Positions 5,334 to 13,581 of a DNA stretch of 14,665 nucleotides are shown piece after piece. The notes beneath the pieces were generated by a model. That model did not search any database, was not told where the DNA came from, and was given only the letters and a program-made list of their open reading frames with translations. Made by a program: the position numbers and the translations under genes. This DNA comes from CAZOWW01 sp964583765 (lineage in GTDB: Bacteria > Actinomycetota > Actinomycetes > Actinomycetales > Kineosporiaceae): assembly GCA_964583765.1 (NCBI GenBank), contig CAZOWW010000138.1, forward strand, positions 1-14,665, in the 5' to 3' direction. Positions within the stretch are counted from its first letter, which is position 1; the number at the start of each line of letters is the position of its first letter.

Positions 5334-8300
5334 GTGCGCGGGTTCTCGGACGACTCGGGACGTGAGGGTGGACTGGCCACGGCCGACCTCGCGGCCCTCA
5401 TCGCAGAGGGACGTTTCGGACGCCCCGAGGTGGCTTTGCGCCGTCTCGACGCCCTGGTCCCTGGCCTGGAACACCCCACCGATCCCGAGCCGCTGCTGTT
5501 GGCCCTGGACGGGCGGGCTGCCCTGCTCCACCAGCTCGGGGAGCACGACGACGCGATCGCCGCCTGTGATCAACTGGAGAGCGCGGCCAGGGCCCGCCAG
5601 CACCCGTTGTGGGCGACTGCGGCCTGTGCGCTGCGGGCCCAGATCCGGGTGGAGACGGACGACTTCGCGACCGCGATGGCCGATGTGGCCCAGGCGGACG
5701 TCGAGCTGGAGGCCGTCGAACTCGACTCCCCCACCGGGTTCCGCATCCTCGAAGCCCTGGCCACGGTGTACGCCCGGCTGCGCCTGACCGACCGGCTCAC
5801 CGAGATCCGCGAGCGGCTCGAGAACGGGATCGCCGCCCGGACCCCGCTGGAGCAGGCCACCCACTGGACGGCGTGGTCCCTGGAGCTGGCTCTGCGCGCC
5901 CTCGAGCCGGTCGCGGCCCAGGGTGCCGATCCGGAGCCTCCGCTCATGGCACAGGCCACCGACCTGGCCGCCCGGGTCACCCGCCTGCCCGAGGACGCCA
6001 CCCCGAGCCGGCTGCGCCGCACCGCGCAGGGGGTGCGGGCCCTCGCCGCCGCCTATGCCGGGCGTTCGACCGAGGCACTGCGGCTGCTGGGGCAGGACGC
6101 GTTCGGCAACGCCAAGGATCTGCCGGTGGTGGAGCGCCAACTCGTCACCCTGGCCGCCATGCGCACGCACGCCGTCCTCGGGGCCCTCGCGACCGCACGA
6201 TCGCTGGACGAGGGCACCGCCACGGCCTGCCAACAGACGGACGGCATGCTGCTGGAGGTCTGCCGCGCCCGGGTCCGGCTCTGGCTGGAGTCGCTCTCCG
6301 GGGAGGACACCACCCCCGTGCTCGTCCGGCTGACCGGCCAGCTGGCGCGGCTGGCCTGGCACGAGCTGGACCGGACCACGGAGGCCGCGGGGCGTTCCCT
6401 CGAACACCACACGATGCACCCGCAGAACCGCACCGATGCCCTCACCGGCGTGGCCAACCGGAGCGTCCTCGACGAGGACCTGCGCCAGATGCTCCGTTTC
6501 GGCTCGCTGCCGATGGCGCTCGTCCTGGTGGACGTCGACGACTTCCGGGCGCTCAACGAGCGGTTCTCCCGGGTGGTGGGCGACGAGGTGCTGCGCCGCG
6601 TGGCCGGATCCCTCTCCCAGCAGCTGCGCACCGGGGACCGCCTCGTGCGCCTCGGGGACGACAGCTTCGCGGTGATGCTCGCCCGCACCGGGGACGAGGA
6701 GGCCCACAACGTCGCCGGGCGGATGGCCGCGGCGATCGCGGACCGGCCCTGGTACCAGCTCGCGGACGGGCTGCGGGTGAGCGTGACCACGGGCTGCGCG
6801 GCCGTGTGGTCGCTCACCGGCCGACGCCCGGACGCCGACGCCGAGCGGCTGTTCCGGCGGGCCGAGGAGGCCCTGGCGCAGGCACAGCGACGCCGTCCGC
6901 ACGCGGACCGGCCGCTGCCGACCCCGGCGGCGGGTGCTCCGGCCATCATCGACCTGACCGGCCGCGAACCGGTCGTCCACAGCGCCCGACGTCCTGCGGG
7001 GCGCGAGAGCGCAGCGGCCGAGGCCGCCCAGGGTCTGGGCGCCCGGAACCCGGGCGGCGTCAGCTCCGTACGTCCCGGGCCCGCCCAGCCCCAGGGGACG
7101 CACCCCGCACCCACCCCGCCGGCCCCCGCACCCGTGCCCACCCGTCCGGCCGCCGGCCCCGGGCTGCCCACCCGCGCGCCGGTGGATCAACCCCCGGCGC
7201 CTCCCCGCCCGGCCGCGACCGTCCGGCCGGCCGCAGGTGAACCGTCGGGGACGCCGTCCGCACCGGCCGCTCGCGGACCGCGCACGGGTCCCGAACCGAT
7301 CCGCTCGTTCCCGGACCAGGTCCCCGAGGTTTCCCCCACCCGTGGCCGTCGGACCGGCGCCGAACCGCCTTCGTCCTCCCCCGCGACCGCGTCCCCCTAC
7401 CCCCCGGGACACGCCACGCAGTCCCCGTACCCCTCCGCGGCCGAGCACGCGGGCCGGGTGTCCGGACGTCCGACCTCGCCGTCGACCCCCGCGTGGGGCG
7501 GCGCGGTCCCGTCGGGGCCGTCGATGCGTCGACCGGATCCGCTCACCGATCCGCTCGACGGCGACTGGGACGACGAGGCGGGCTCCCTCGTCGATCAGTA
7601 CCGCGACGGCCCGCTGGACGGCCCCTACCGCCAGGTTCCCCTGGGCGACGGGCACCGCCAGGTTCCCCTGGGCGACGGGCACCGCCCGGACCCCCTCGGC
7701 GACCGGTACCACGACGACCCGCTGGACGGCCCCTACCGCCAGGTTCCCCTGGGCGACGGGCACCGCCCGGACCCTCTCGGCGACCGGTACCACGACGACC
7801 CGCTGAGCGGCGCCTACCGCCAGGACCCCCTCGGCTACGGGGATCGCGACGACCCGCTCGGCGATCGGCACCGCGAGGACCCCCTGAGCGGGCCCTACCG
7901 CCAGGTTCCCCTCGGCTACGGGCATCGCCCGGACCCCCTCGGCGACCGGCACCACGACGACCCGCTGAGCGGCGCCTACCGCCAGGACCCCCTCGGCTAC
8001 GGGCATCGCGACGAGCGACAGGGCACCCCCTCCCGCACCGGTGCCGGCAACCGGCCGGCGAGGACTCCCGCACCGTGGTCCGGCGACGGCCAGGCCGAGG
8101 GACGCGAGGCGACCCGCCCGGGCCCCCGGCCCGCCCGCGGCGAGAGCACGGCCCCGCGCGGCAGCAGCGGCGACCTGGGCGTGCGGTTCGGGGACAGCTC
8201 CGCGGGGCGCGCGGACGATCCGTTCGGTGATCGTGTCCCCTGGCCCGGTGCCGAGCCGGGACCGCAGGGGCACCGCGCATCGACCCCGTACCACGGCGAG

Positions 8301-8627
8301 CAGCCGCCCACGGCGAAGACGTCCCGACGCAGCGAAGGACCGGGCGCGTCGCTGTCGGGCTACCCGGCACCCGGCTACCCGGCACCCGGCTACCCGGCGT
8401 CCGAGGAGGATGCCTCGGGCTACCCGCACTCCGAGTACCCGTCCGAGCCGGCGTCCTGGCCGATCTACACCACCCCCGGGCCGCTGGAGTCCTCCCTGGC
8501 GCACGATCCGCTGGGCGCCCGGGTGGATCACGATCCGCTCGAGGGGTACCGCGACGAGCGCCGCCCGTCCTCACCCCGGGCCGAGGAGCCGCGTTCCCGG
8601 GACAAGCGGCGGCACCTGTTCGACTGA
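5334..8627 (+). CDS. Large protein with helical N-terminus, degenerate GGDEF domain and repetitive disordered tail
   Basis: From GTG 5334 the product is 1097 aa. Residues 1 to about 355 are Ala/Leu-rich helices resembling TPR-type repeats. A GGDEF domain spans about 360-525: TDALTGVANRSVLDEDL at its start, then DVDDF (400-404) with the first metal-site Asp, and Asn408. The signature motif reads GDDSF (441-445) instead of GGDEF, losing the second Gly and the Glu. The inhibitory-site motif RxxD (RTGD, 432-435) is kept at the usual five residues upstream. The domain therefore probably binds rather than makes cyclic di-GMP; this is inference. The last 570 residues are disordered and rich in Pro, Gly, Arg and Asp, with a nonapeptide array and GYPAP repeats. 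No membrane segment is seen. A GTG at 5289 would add 15 residues but has a poor ribosome site, while the leaderless start fits better. It is convergent with dapE after 25 bp. Confidence 0.85.
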   Translation: MRGFSDDSGREGGLATADLAALIAEGRFGRPEVALRRLDALVPGLEHPTDPEPLLLALDGRAALLHQLGEHDDAIAACDQLESAARARQHPLWATAACALRAQIRVETDDFATAMADVAQADVELEAVELDSPTGFRILEALATVYARLRLTDRLTEIRERLENGIAARTPLEQATHWTAWSLELALRALEPVAAQGADPEPPLMAQATDLAARVTRLPEDATPSRLRRTAQGVRALAAAYAGRSTEALRLLGQDAFGNAKDLPVVERQLVTLAAMRTHAVLGALATARSLDEGTATACQQTDGMLLEVCRARVRLWLESLSGEDTTPVLVRLTGQLARLAWHELDRTTEAAGRSLEHHTMHPQNRTDALTGVANRSVLDEDLRQMLRFGSLPMALVLVDVDDFRALNERFSRVVGDEVLRRVAGSLSQQLRTGDRLVRLGDDSFAVMLARTGDEEAHNVAGRMAAAIADRPWYQLADGLRVSVTTGCAAVWSLTGRRPDADAERLFRRAEEALAQAQRRRPHADRPLPTPAAGAPAIIDLTGREPVVHSARRPAGRESAAAEAAQGLGARNPGGVSSVRPGPAQPQGTHPAPTPPAPAPVPTRPAAGPGLPTRAPVDQPPAPPRPAATVRPAAGEPSGTPSAPAARGPRTGPEPIRSFPDQVPEVSPTRGRRTGAEPPSSSPATASPYPPGHATQSPYPSAAEHAGRVSGRPTSPSTPAWGGAVPSGPSMRRPDPLTDPLDGDWDDEAGSLVDQYRDGPLDGPYRQVPLGDGHRQVPLGDGHRPDPLGDRYHDDPLDGPYRQVPLGDGHRPDPLGDRYHDDPLSGAYRQDPLGYGDRDDPLGDRHREDPLSGPYRQVPLGYGHRPDPLGDRHHDDPLSGAYRQDPLGYGHRDERQGTPSRTGAGNRPARTPAPWSGDGQAEGREATRPGPRPARGESTAPRGSSGDLGVRFGDSSAGRADDPFGDRVPWPGAEPGPQGHRASTPYHGEQPPTAKTSRRSEGPGASLSGYPAPGYPAPGYPASEEDASGYPHSEYPSEPASWPIYTTPGPLESSLAHDPLGARVDHDPLEGYRDERRPSSPRAEEPRSRDKRRHLFD
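7608..8012 (+). repeat. Fifteen tandem 27-bp units encoding a nonapeptide repeat
   Basis: Fifteen consecutive in-frame units of nine residues fit the pattern (D/V)PL(G/D/S)xxxRx, for example VPLGDGHRP, DPLGDRYHD and DPLSGAYRQ. They are arranged in a higher-order cycle of three types (PYRQ or AYRQ, then GHRP or similar, then DR-HD), giving an 81-bp super-unit of about five copies with one extra nonamer near the start. Isolated related motifs occur outside the array, such as HDPLGAR and HDPLEGYR near the C-terminus. The repeats keep frame exactly and have no spacers. Confidence 0.92.
8358..8402 (+). repeat. Three tandem 15-bp units encoding GYPAP/GYPAS
   Basis: GGCTACCCGGCACCC occurs twice, at 8358-8372 and 8373-8387. 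A variant ending GCGTCC follows at 8388-8402. The array lies in the disordered tail of the GGDEF-like protein and gives GYPAPGYPAPGYPAS. GYP-type repeats are common in flexible bacterial linkers. Confidence 0.85.
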
Positions 8628-8652
8628 TGCGTGGCGTCTGCCTCGCACCGGG

Positions 8653-9807
8653 TCAGCCCAGCCAGCGGGCCAGTGCCTGCTCACAGCGCAGGATCTGCGC
8701 GACCGGGCACCGTTCGTCGTCGCGGTGGGCCAGACTCGGGTCACCGGGCCCGAAATTGACCGCGGGGATGCCGAGCTCACCGAAGCGGGCGACGTCCGTC
8801 CAGCCGTACTTGGGTCCGGGGACCGCCCCGACGGCTTCGACGAAGGCGCGGGCTCCGGGGTGGTCCAGGCCGGGGCGAGCACCGGCGGCGACGTCCACGA
8901 CCCGCAGTTCCTGGTCGGCGAACAGCTCCCGCAGGTGTGCCTCGGCCTCCTCGGGTGAGCGATCCGGGGCGAAGCGGTAGTTCACCGTGACCACGCACCG
9001 GTCCGGCAGCACATTGGTGGCGTTCCCGCCCTGGATCAGCACCGCGTTGAGGCCCTCGCGGTAGGCGAGGCCGTCGACCTCCACCGTGCGGGGGCGGTAG
9101 TCGCGCAGGCGCAGCAGGACGTCCGCCGCATCGTGCACGGCGTTGTGGCCCATCCAGGAACGGGCCGAGTGCGCGGCCACCCCGCGCAGGGTGATCTCCA
9201 CCCGGATGGTGCCGTTGCACCCGCCCTCGACCTCTCCGGCGGTCGGCTCCCCGAGCACCGCGAAGTCCCCCTCGATCCACTCGCGATGCTCACGGACGAG
9301 CCGGCCGAGGCCGTTCTTGACCGCGGCGACCTCCTCGTGGTCGTACAGGACCAGGGTGAGATCCCGGTTGGGCCGGTCCAGGGCGGCCACGGTGCGCAGC
9401 AGCACCGCGACGCCCGCCTTCATGTCCACGGTGCCGCGCCCGTGCAGGACCGGGCCGTCCGGGCCCTCCTCCAGCCGGCAGGGCAGGTTCGCGGCGACGG
9501 GCACGGTGTCCAGGTGCCCCGCCAGCACCACCCGCTCCGGACGCCCCAGTTCGGTGCGGGCGACCACGGCATTGCCGTCCCGCAGCACGCGCAGGTGGGG
9601 CAGCCGCCGCAGGGCCAGTTCGACCGCGTCGGCGAGCGGCTTCTCGGCCCCGCTGACCGATTCGATGTCGCACAGGGCCCGGGCGAGCGTGACCACGTCA
9701 CCGGACAGATCCAGGTCCGGGACCTCCGCGAGGTCCCGGACCTGGGCGGAGGCCGGGGAGCTCGCCGCGGCAGGGGTCGTCGACGAGGGTGTCGCCGGAA
9801 TGCTCAT
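8653..9807 (-). CDS. dapE: Succinyl-diaminopimelate desuccinylase
   Basis: DapE is a cytoplasmic M20-family zinc hydrolase that converts N-succinyl-LL-2,6-diaminopimelate to LL-diaminopimelate and succinate, late in the lysine and peptidoglycan precursor pathway. The 384-aa product shows the motifs in order: LAGHLDTVP with His98 and Asp100, GRGTVDMKAG with metal ligand Asp128, DHEEV with general base Glu158 and metal ligand Glu159, GEPT with Glu187, and SLAHRDDE with His361. The dimerisation-domain stretch GVAAHSARSWMGHNAVH (209-225) and GWTDVARF (335-342) are also typical. The ATG at 9807 is preferred over an upstream GTG at 9831 because a TAnnnT element lies 7 nt before it. The first 30 residues are a variable Ser/Ala/Pro-rich extension. 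It diverges from dapD, which encodes an earlier step of the same branch. Confidence 0.94.
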   Translation of the reverse strand: MSIPATPSSTTPAAASSPASAQVRDLAEVPDLDLSGDVVTLARALCDIESVSGAEKPLADAVELALRRLPHLRVLRDGNAVVARTELGRPERVVLAGHLDTVPVAANLPCRLEEGPDGPVLHGRGTVDMKAGVAVLLRTVAALDRPNRDLTLVLYDHEEVAAVKNGLGRLVREHREWIEGDFAVLGEPTAGEVEGGCNGTIRVEITLRGVAAHSARSWMGHNAVHDAADVLLRLRDYRPRTVEVDGLAYREGLNAVLIQGGNATNVLPDRCVVTVNYRFAPDRSPEEAEAHLRELFADQELRVVDVAAGARPGLDHPGARAFVEAVGAVPGPKYGWTDVARFGELGIPAVNFGPGDPSLAHRDDERCPVAQILRCEQALARWLG

Positions 9808-9814
9808 GGAGGGC

Positions 9815-9820
9815 AGGCTA
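9815..9820 (-). promoter_or_regulatory. -10 element of dapE, probably leaderless
   Basis: TAGCCT (minus strand, 9820-9815) lies 7 nt upstream of the dapE ATG, placing the transcription start at or next to the start codon. No Shine-Dalgarno precedes this ATG. No convincing -35 was found at 16-18 bp, which leaves the call tentative. Confidence 0.4.
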
Positions 9821-9874
9821 CGAGGTGACACTGGTCATCGCGCGCCCGCCCGCACGCGACCGGCGCCGAGCACC

Positions 9875-9880
9875 TACCCT
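9875..9880 (+). promoter_or_regulatory. -10 element of dapD, probably leaderless
   Basis: TACCCT (9875-9880) lies 6 nt upstream of the dapD ATG at 9887, the spacing expected for a leaderless transcript, and no Shine-Dalgarno is present. No clear -35 hexamer was found. It shares a 79-bp intergenic region with the dapE element on the other strand. Confidence 0.4.
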
Positions 9881-9886
9881 TTGCCC

Positions 9887-10969
9887 ATGACCGACACCAC
9901 GGCGTCCGAGCGGTCCTCCACCGCCCCGTCCGCGGATCCCACGGGCACGGCCCCGCAGGCGGACACGGTAACGGGAGCAACCGGGAGCAACCGGACCGCC
10001 TGGGCCCAGGGCCTGGCAACGGTGACCGACAGTGGTGCGGTACTTGACGCGTGGTTCCCCCGTCCGCGGCTCGGCGCGGCCCCGGGTGGTCTCGACGGCA
10101 AGGGCGCCGGGGCGGCCGAGGCCGCCGACGAACTCCGGCAACTCACCATGCTGATCCGCCAGGACCCGCACCGGCGGGTGCGCCGCGAGGTCGTCACCGT
10201 GACCGTCGACCTGGACGCCCCGCCCGCGGGGGTGCCCGATGCCTACCTGCGCCTGCACCTGCTCTCGCACCGGTTGGTGCCACCCCACGGGCTCGACCTG
10301 ACCGGCATCTTCGGCGTGCTCCCCAATGTGGTCTGGACGAACCACGGGCCGTGCGAGGTCGAGGACTTCGAGTCCACCCGTCTCCGGCTGCTCGCCCGGG
10401 GAACGCACGGTGGCCGGGTGGACGTGTACGGGGTGGACAAGTTCCCCCGCATGACGGACTACGTGGTGCCCACCGGCGTGCGGATCGCCGACACGACGCG
10501 GGTCCGGCTCGGGGCGCACCTGGCCCCGGGCACCACGGTCATGCACGAGGGCTTCGTCAACTTCAACGCCGGCACGCTCGGCACCTCGATGATCGAGGGA
10601 CGGGTCTCCGCCGGCGTGGTCGTGGCGGACGGGGCCGATGTCGGCGGTGGTGCCTCGATCATGGGCACGCTGTCGGGTGGCGGCCAGGAGGTCATCAGCG
10701 TGGGCCGGCGCTGCCTGATCGGTGCCAATGCGGGGATCGGAATCAGCCTCGGCGACGACTGCGTGGTCGAGGCAGGGCTGTACGTGACCGCCGGCACGAA
10801 GGTGTTCCTGCTGGACGGCTCCGGCACGGACCGACGGGTCCGGGCGCGGGAGCTCTCCGGCCGGCCAGGATTGCTGTTCCGGCGGAACTCGCTCACCGGA
10901 GCGGTCGAGGCCCTGCCCCGCGCAGGAGCCACGGTGAGGCTCAACGCGGCCCTGCACAGCAACGACTAG
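9887..10969 (+). CDS. dapD: 2,3,4,5-tetrahydropyridine-2,6-dicarboxylate N-succinyltransferase
   Basis: DapD transfers succinyl from succinyl-CoA to tetrahydrodipicolinate, the entry to the succinylase branch of diaminopimelate and lysine synthesis. The 360-aa product is the actinobacterial type. It has an N-terminal alpha/beta domain (about 37-190), a left-handed beta-helix of hexapeptide repeats (about 195-305) and a short C-terminal region. Strong matches to the mycobacterial enzyme are VYGVDKFPRMTDYVVPTGVR (180-199), MHEGFVNFNAGTLG (219-232), EGRVSAGVVVADGADVGGG (237-255), and GANAGIGISLGDDCVVEAGL (279-298). The Glu in MIEGRVS (residue 237) probably corresponds to the proposed catalytic Glu of that enzyme. 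The first 35 residues are a low-complexity Thr/Ser/Ala extension. The ATG at 9887 fits the leaderless -10. An 8-nt gap leads to the next gene, so the two are probably one operon. Confidence 0.95.
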   Translation: MTDTTASERSSTAPSADPTGTAPQADTVTGATGSNRTAWAQGLATVTDSGAVLDAWFPRPRLGAAPGGLDGKGAGAAEAADELRQLTMLIRQDPHRRVRREVVTVTVDLDAPPAGVPDAYLRLHLLSHRLVPPHGLDLTGIFGVLPNVVWTNHGPCEVEDFESTRLRLLARGTHGGRVDVYGVDKFPRMTDYVVPTGVRIADTTRVRLGAHLAPGTTVMHEGFVNFNAGTLGTSMIEGRVSAGVVVADGADVGGGASIMGTLSGGGQEVISVGRRCLIGANAGIGISLGDDCVVEAGLYVTAGTKVFLLDGSGTDRRVRARELSGRPGLLFRRNSLTGAVEALPRAGATVRLNAALHSND

Positions 10970-10977
10970 GGCTGGAC

Positions 10978-11910
10978 ATGGCGCTGGCCACCTCGATCCA
11001 GGCGACCCCGGTCCGGTCCCGGCACCACGGCAAGGCGATCGCCCTCCTGCTGGTGCTGTGCGTCGTGGCGGCCGGGGTGTGGGCCCTGCGCTCTGCGGGG
11101 CTCGGCGCGCTGAGCCTGCGGGAGCACTGCCTCACCGCCGTCGGAGGCAACGTCTCCGACCTCGACCCGGAACAGGCCGGGAACGCGGCCGTCATCGCCG
11201 CGGTGTCGGTGCACCGCAAACTCCCGGGCCGGGCGACGACGATCGCGATCGCCACCGCGATGCAGGAGTCCAAGCTTCGCAACCTCGACTACGGCGACCG
11301 TGACTCCGTCGGGTTGTTCCAGCAGCGGCCGTCCCAGGGGTGGGGGACGCGGGCACAGGTGCACGACCCGGTCTACGCGAGCAATGCGTTCTACAACGCA
11401 CTCGTGAAGATCGCGGGCTACCGCACGCTGGACATCGCGACCGCGGCCCAGCACGTGCAGCACTCCGCCTACCCGGAGGCCTACGCCGATCACGTCCCCG
11501 CCGCCAAGGTCATGTCCTCGGCCCTCGACGGCTTCTCCCCCGCCACGCTGACCTGCGTGCTGCACGCAGCGCCGCGCACCGCCACCTCCTCCGTCGTCGG
11601 GGAGGACGGCCTGACCAGCCGGGCCAGGGCCCTGCTCACGGCGGCACGCACCGAGACCGGACGGACCGGCGCGCTGACCGCGACCACCAACGGCGAGCGC
11701 GGCCGGGCCCTGACCTTCACGGTCACGGGCAAGGACGACTCCCGGCTGCGCTGGGCACTGGCCTCCTGGGCCGTCGCGCGGGCTCAGGGGCTCGGCATCG
11801 ACCAGGTCACCGTGAACGGACGACGCTGGTCACGGGCGCACTCACCCTCGCGGTGGACCTACGTGAACGGGCCGGCCACCACCGTGGTCACCGTGCTGGT
11901 GGCCCGCTGA
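10978..11910 (+). CDS. Membrane-anchored lysozyme/transglycosylase-like protein, function unproven
   Basis: The 310-aa product has a basic N-terminus, one hydrophobic segment (about residues 20-37), and an extracytoplasmic part. Residues 66-175 resemble a lysozyme-like or soluble transglycosylase-type fold: AVIAAVSVHRKLPGRATTIAIATAMQ, then ESKLRNLDYGDRDSVGLFQQ containing Glu97, a candidate catalytic acid. The Glu followed by a Gly-Leu-Phe-Gln element is the typical arrangement. Cys51 and Cys193 flank this region and could form a disulfide. A second region (205-310), with strands ending in TTVVTVLVAR, has no recognised match. Such proteins are sometimes auto-named heavy metal transporter, which the sequence does not support. 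It begins 8 nt after dapD, without a strong ribosome site, so coupling to dapD is likely. It converges with citrate synthase after 8 bp. Confidence 0.75.
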   Translation: MALATSIQATPVRSRHHGKAIALLLVLCVVAAGVWALRSAGLGALSLREHCLTAVGGNVSDLDPEQAGNAAVIAAVSVHRKLPGRATTIAIATAMQESKLRNLDYGDRDSVGLFQQRPSQGWGTRAQVHDPVYASNAFYNALVKIAGYRTLDIATAAQHVQHSAYPEAYADHVPAAKVMSSALDGFSPATLTCVLHAAPRTATSSVVGEDGLTSRARALLTAARTETGRTGALTATTNGERGRALTFTVTGKDDSRLRWALASWAVARAQGLGIDQVTVNGRRWSRAHSPSRWTYVNGPATTVVTVLVAR

Positions 11911-11918
11911 CGATCACG

Positions 11919-11921
<3 letters not shown>
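11908..11921. other. Palindrome spanning the two convergent stop codons
   Basis: TGACG-ATCA-CGTCA runs from the TGA of the transglycosylase-like gene to the TGA of citrate synthase on the other strand. The arms are only 5 bp, too short for a confident terminator. It is the only inverted repeat seen between these genes, which are 8 bp apart. Confidence 0.25.
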
Positions 11922-13217
<1,296 letters not shown>

Positions 13218-13338
13218 GCGCCCTCCTTCGCGGTTCTGCGGCCACCCTGCGCGTCCGGGACGAGCCAGGGAATCAGGTCGGCCAGCGGTGGGATCGGGCG
13301 GGAACTCGGCCGCGATCGCGGCGTCCGATCTCCTCGCT

Positions 13339-13363
13339 CCACCAGGTGACGCTACCTGCGTGG
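13339..13363 (-). promoter_or_regulatory. Imperfect inverted repeat upstream of citrate synthase; candidate operator
   Basis: The left arm CCACCAGGT (13339-13347) and right arm ACCTGCGTGG (13354-13363) pair at CCAC/GTGG and AGGT/ACCT, separated by GACGCT. The site is about 120-145 bp upstream of the gltA start. A weak minus-strand -10-like TAGCGT (13354-13349) falls in its centre. Regulatory function is a guess from position and symmetry. Confidence 0.3.
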
Positions 13364-13550
13364 CGACGATCCCAGCCATCCGAAAGGGACGTGAGGTCCT
13401 TGAACTGCGCCGGACGGCATGCGCCGACCGCTCGCGGTGCGCCGAACGGCGACAAGCCCGTCGGGGGTCTCCGGACCAGCACCCGAATGCACGATCCGGG
13501 ACGGAACAGGAACGATCCGGACGACCCGGCACTCGGCCGGCGCCGGTTCA

Positions 13551-13578
13551 GGTCCTGGTCGACGGCTCGACGAGGACC
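13551..13578 (-). terminator. Hairpin immediately downstream of dapC
   Basis: GGTCCT (13551-13556) pairs with AGGACC (13573-13578) and GTCGA (13558-13562) with TCGAC (13567-13571). A single G-G mismatch and the tetraloop CGGC complete the structure. It begins 3 nt after the dapC stop codon. No T-run follows on the minus strand, so it resembles the other U-tract-less hairpin at 842-881. Confidence 0.6.
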
Positions 13579-13581
13579 GGT

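Larger units (their letters stand above)
13218..13581. other. 364-bp intergenic region between dapC and citrate synthase
   Basis: No convincing gene is seen; open frames here lack family resemblance or a ribosome site. It holds a terminator-like hairpin at 13551-13578 just after dapC, a 10-bp palindrome CCGGCGCCGG (13537-13546), and an imperfect inverted repeat at 13339-13363 that may be part of the citrate synthase control region. No clear -35 was identified. Confidence 0.6.

Noticed and set aside
7608..8012. Regular 27-bp repeats considered as a CRISPR array or other non-coding repeat.
   Set aside because: The units are contiguous without unique spacers, vary at codon level, and keep one reading frame inside a long gene.
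4236..8531. A 1431-codon open frame on the minus strand covering the first LOG gene and almost all of the GGDEF-like gene in antisense.
   Set aside because: Only the part up to about 5252 has LOG-family similarity. The rest is the antisense of a high-GC gene whose codon bias removes stops, and its apparent nonapeptide repeats are the mirror of the sense repeats.
9143..9886. In-frame extension of dapD by 248 codons upstream of ATG 9887.
   Set aside because: The extension lies antisense to dapE. DapD family length and the leaderless -10 both support 9887.
10051..10977. In-frame extension of the transglycosylase-like gene back through dapD.
   Set aside because: It is an out-of-frame shadow of dapD. 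The native start at 10978 gives a normal basic N-terminus and membrane segment.
13218..13532. N-terminal extension of citrate synthase by about 105 codons.
   Set aside because: The strong ribosome site before ATG 13217 and the usual family length fix the shorter start. The extension is Arg/Ser-rich and unlike the family.
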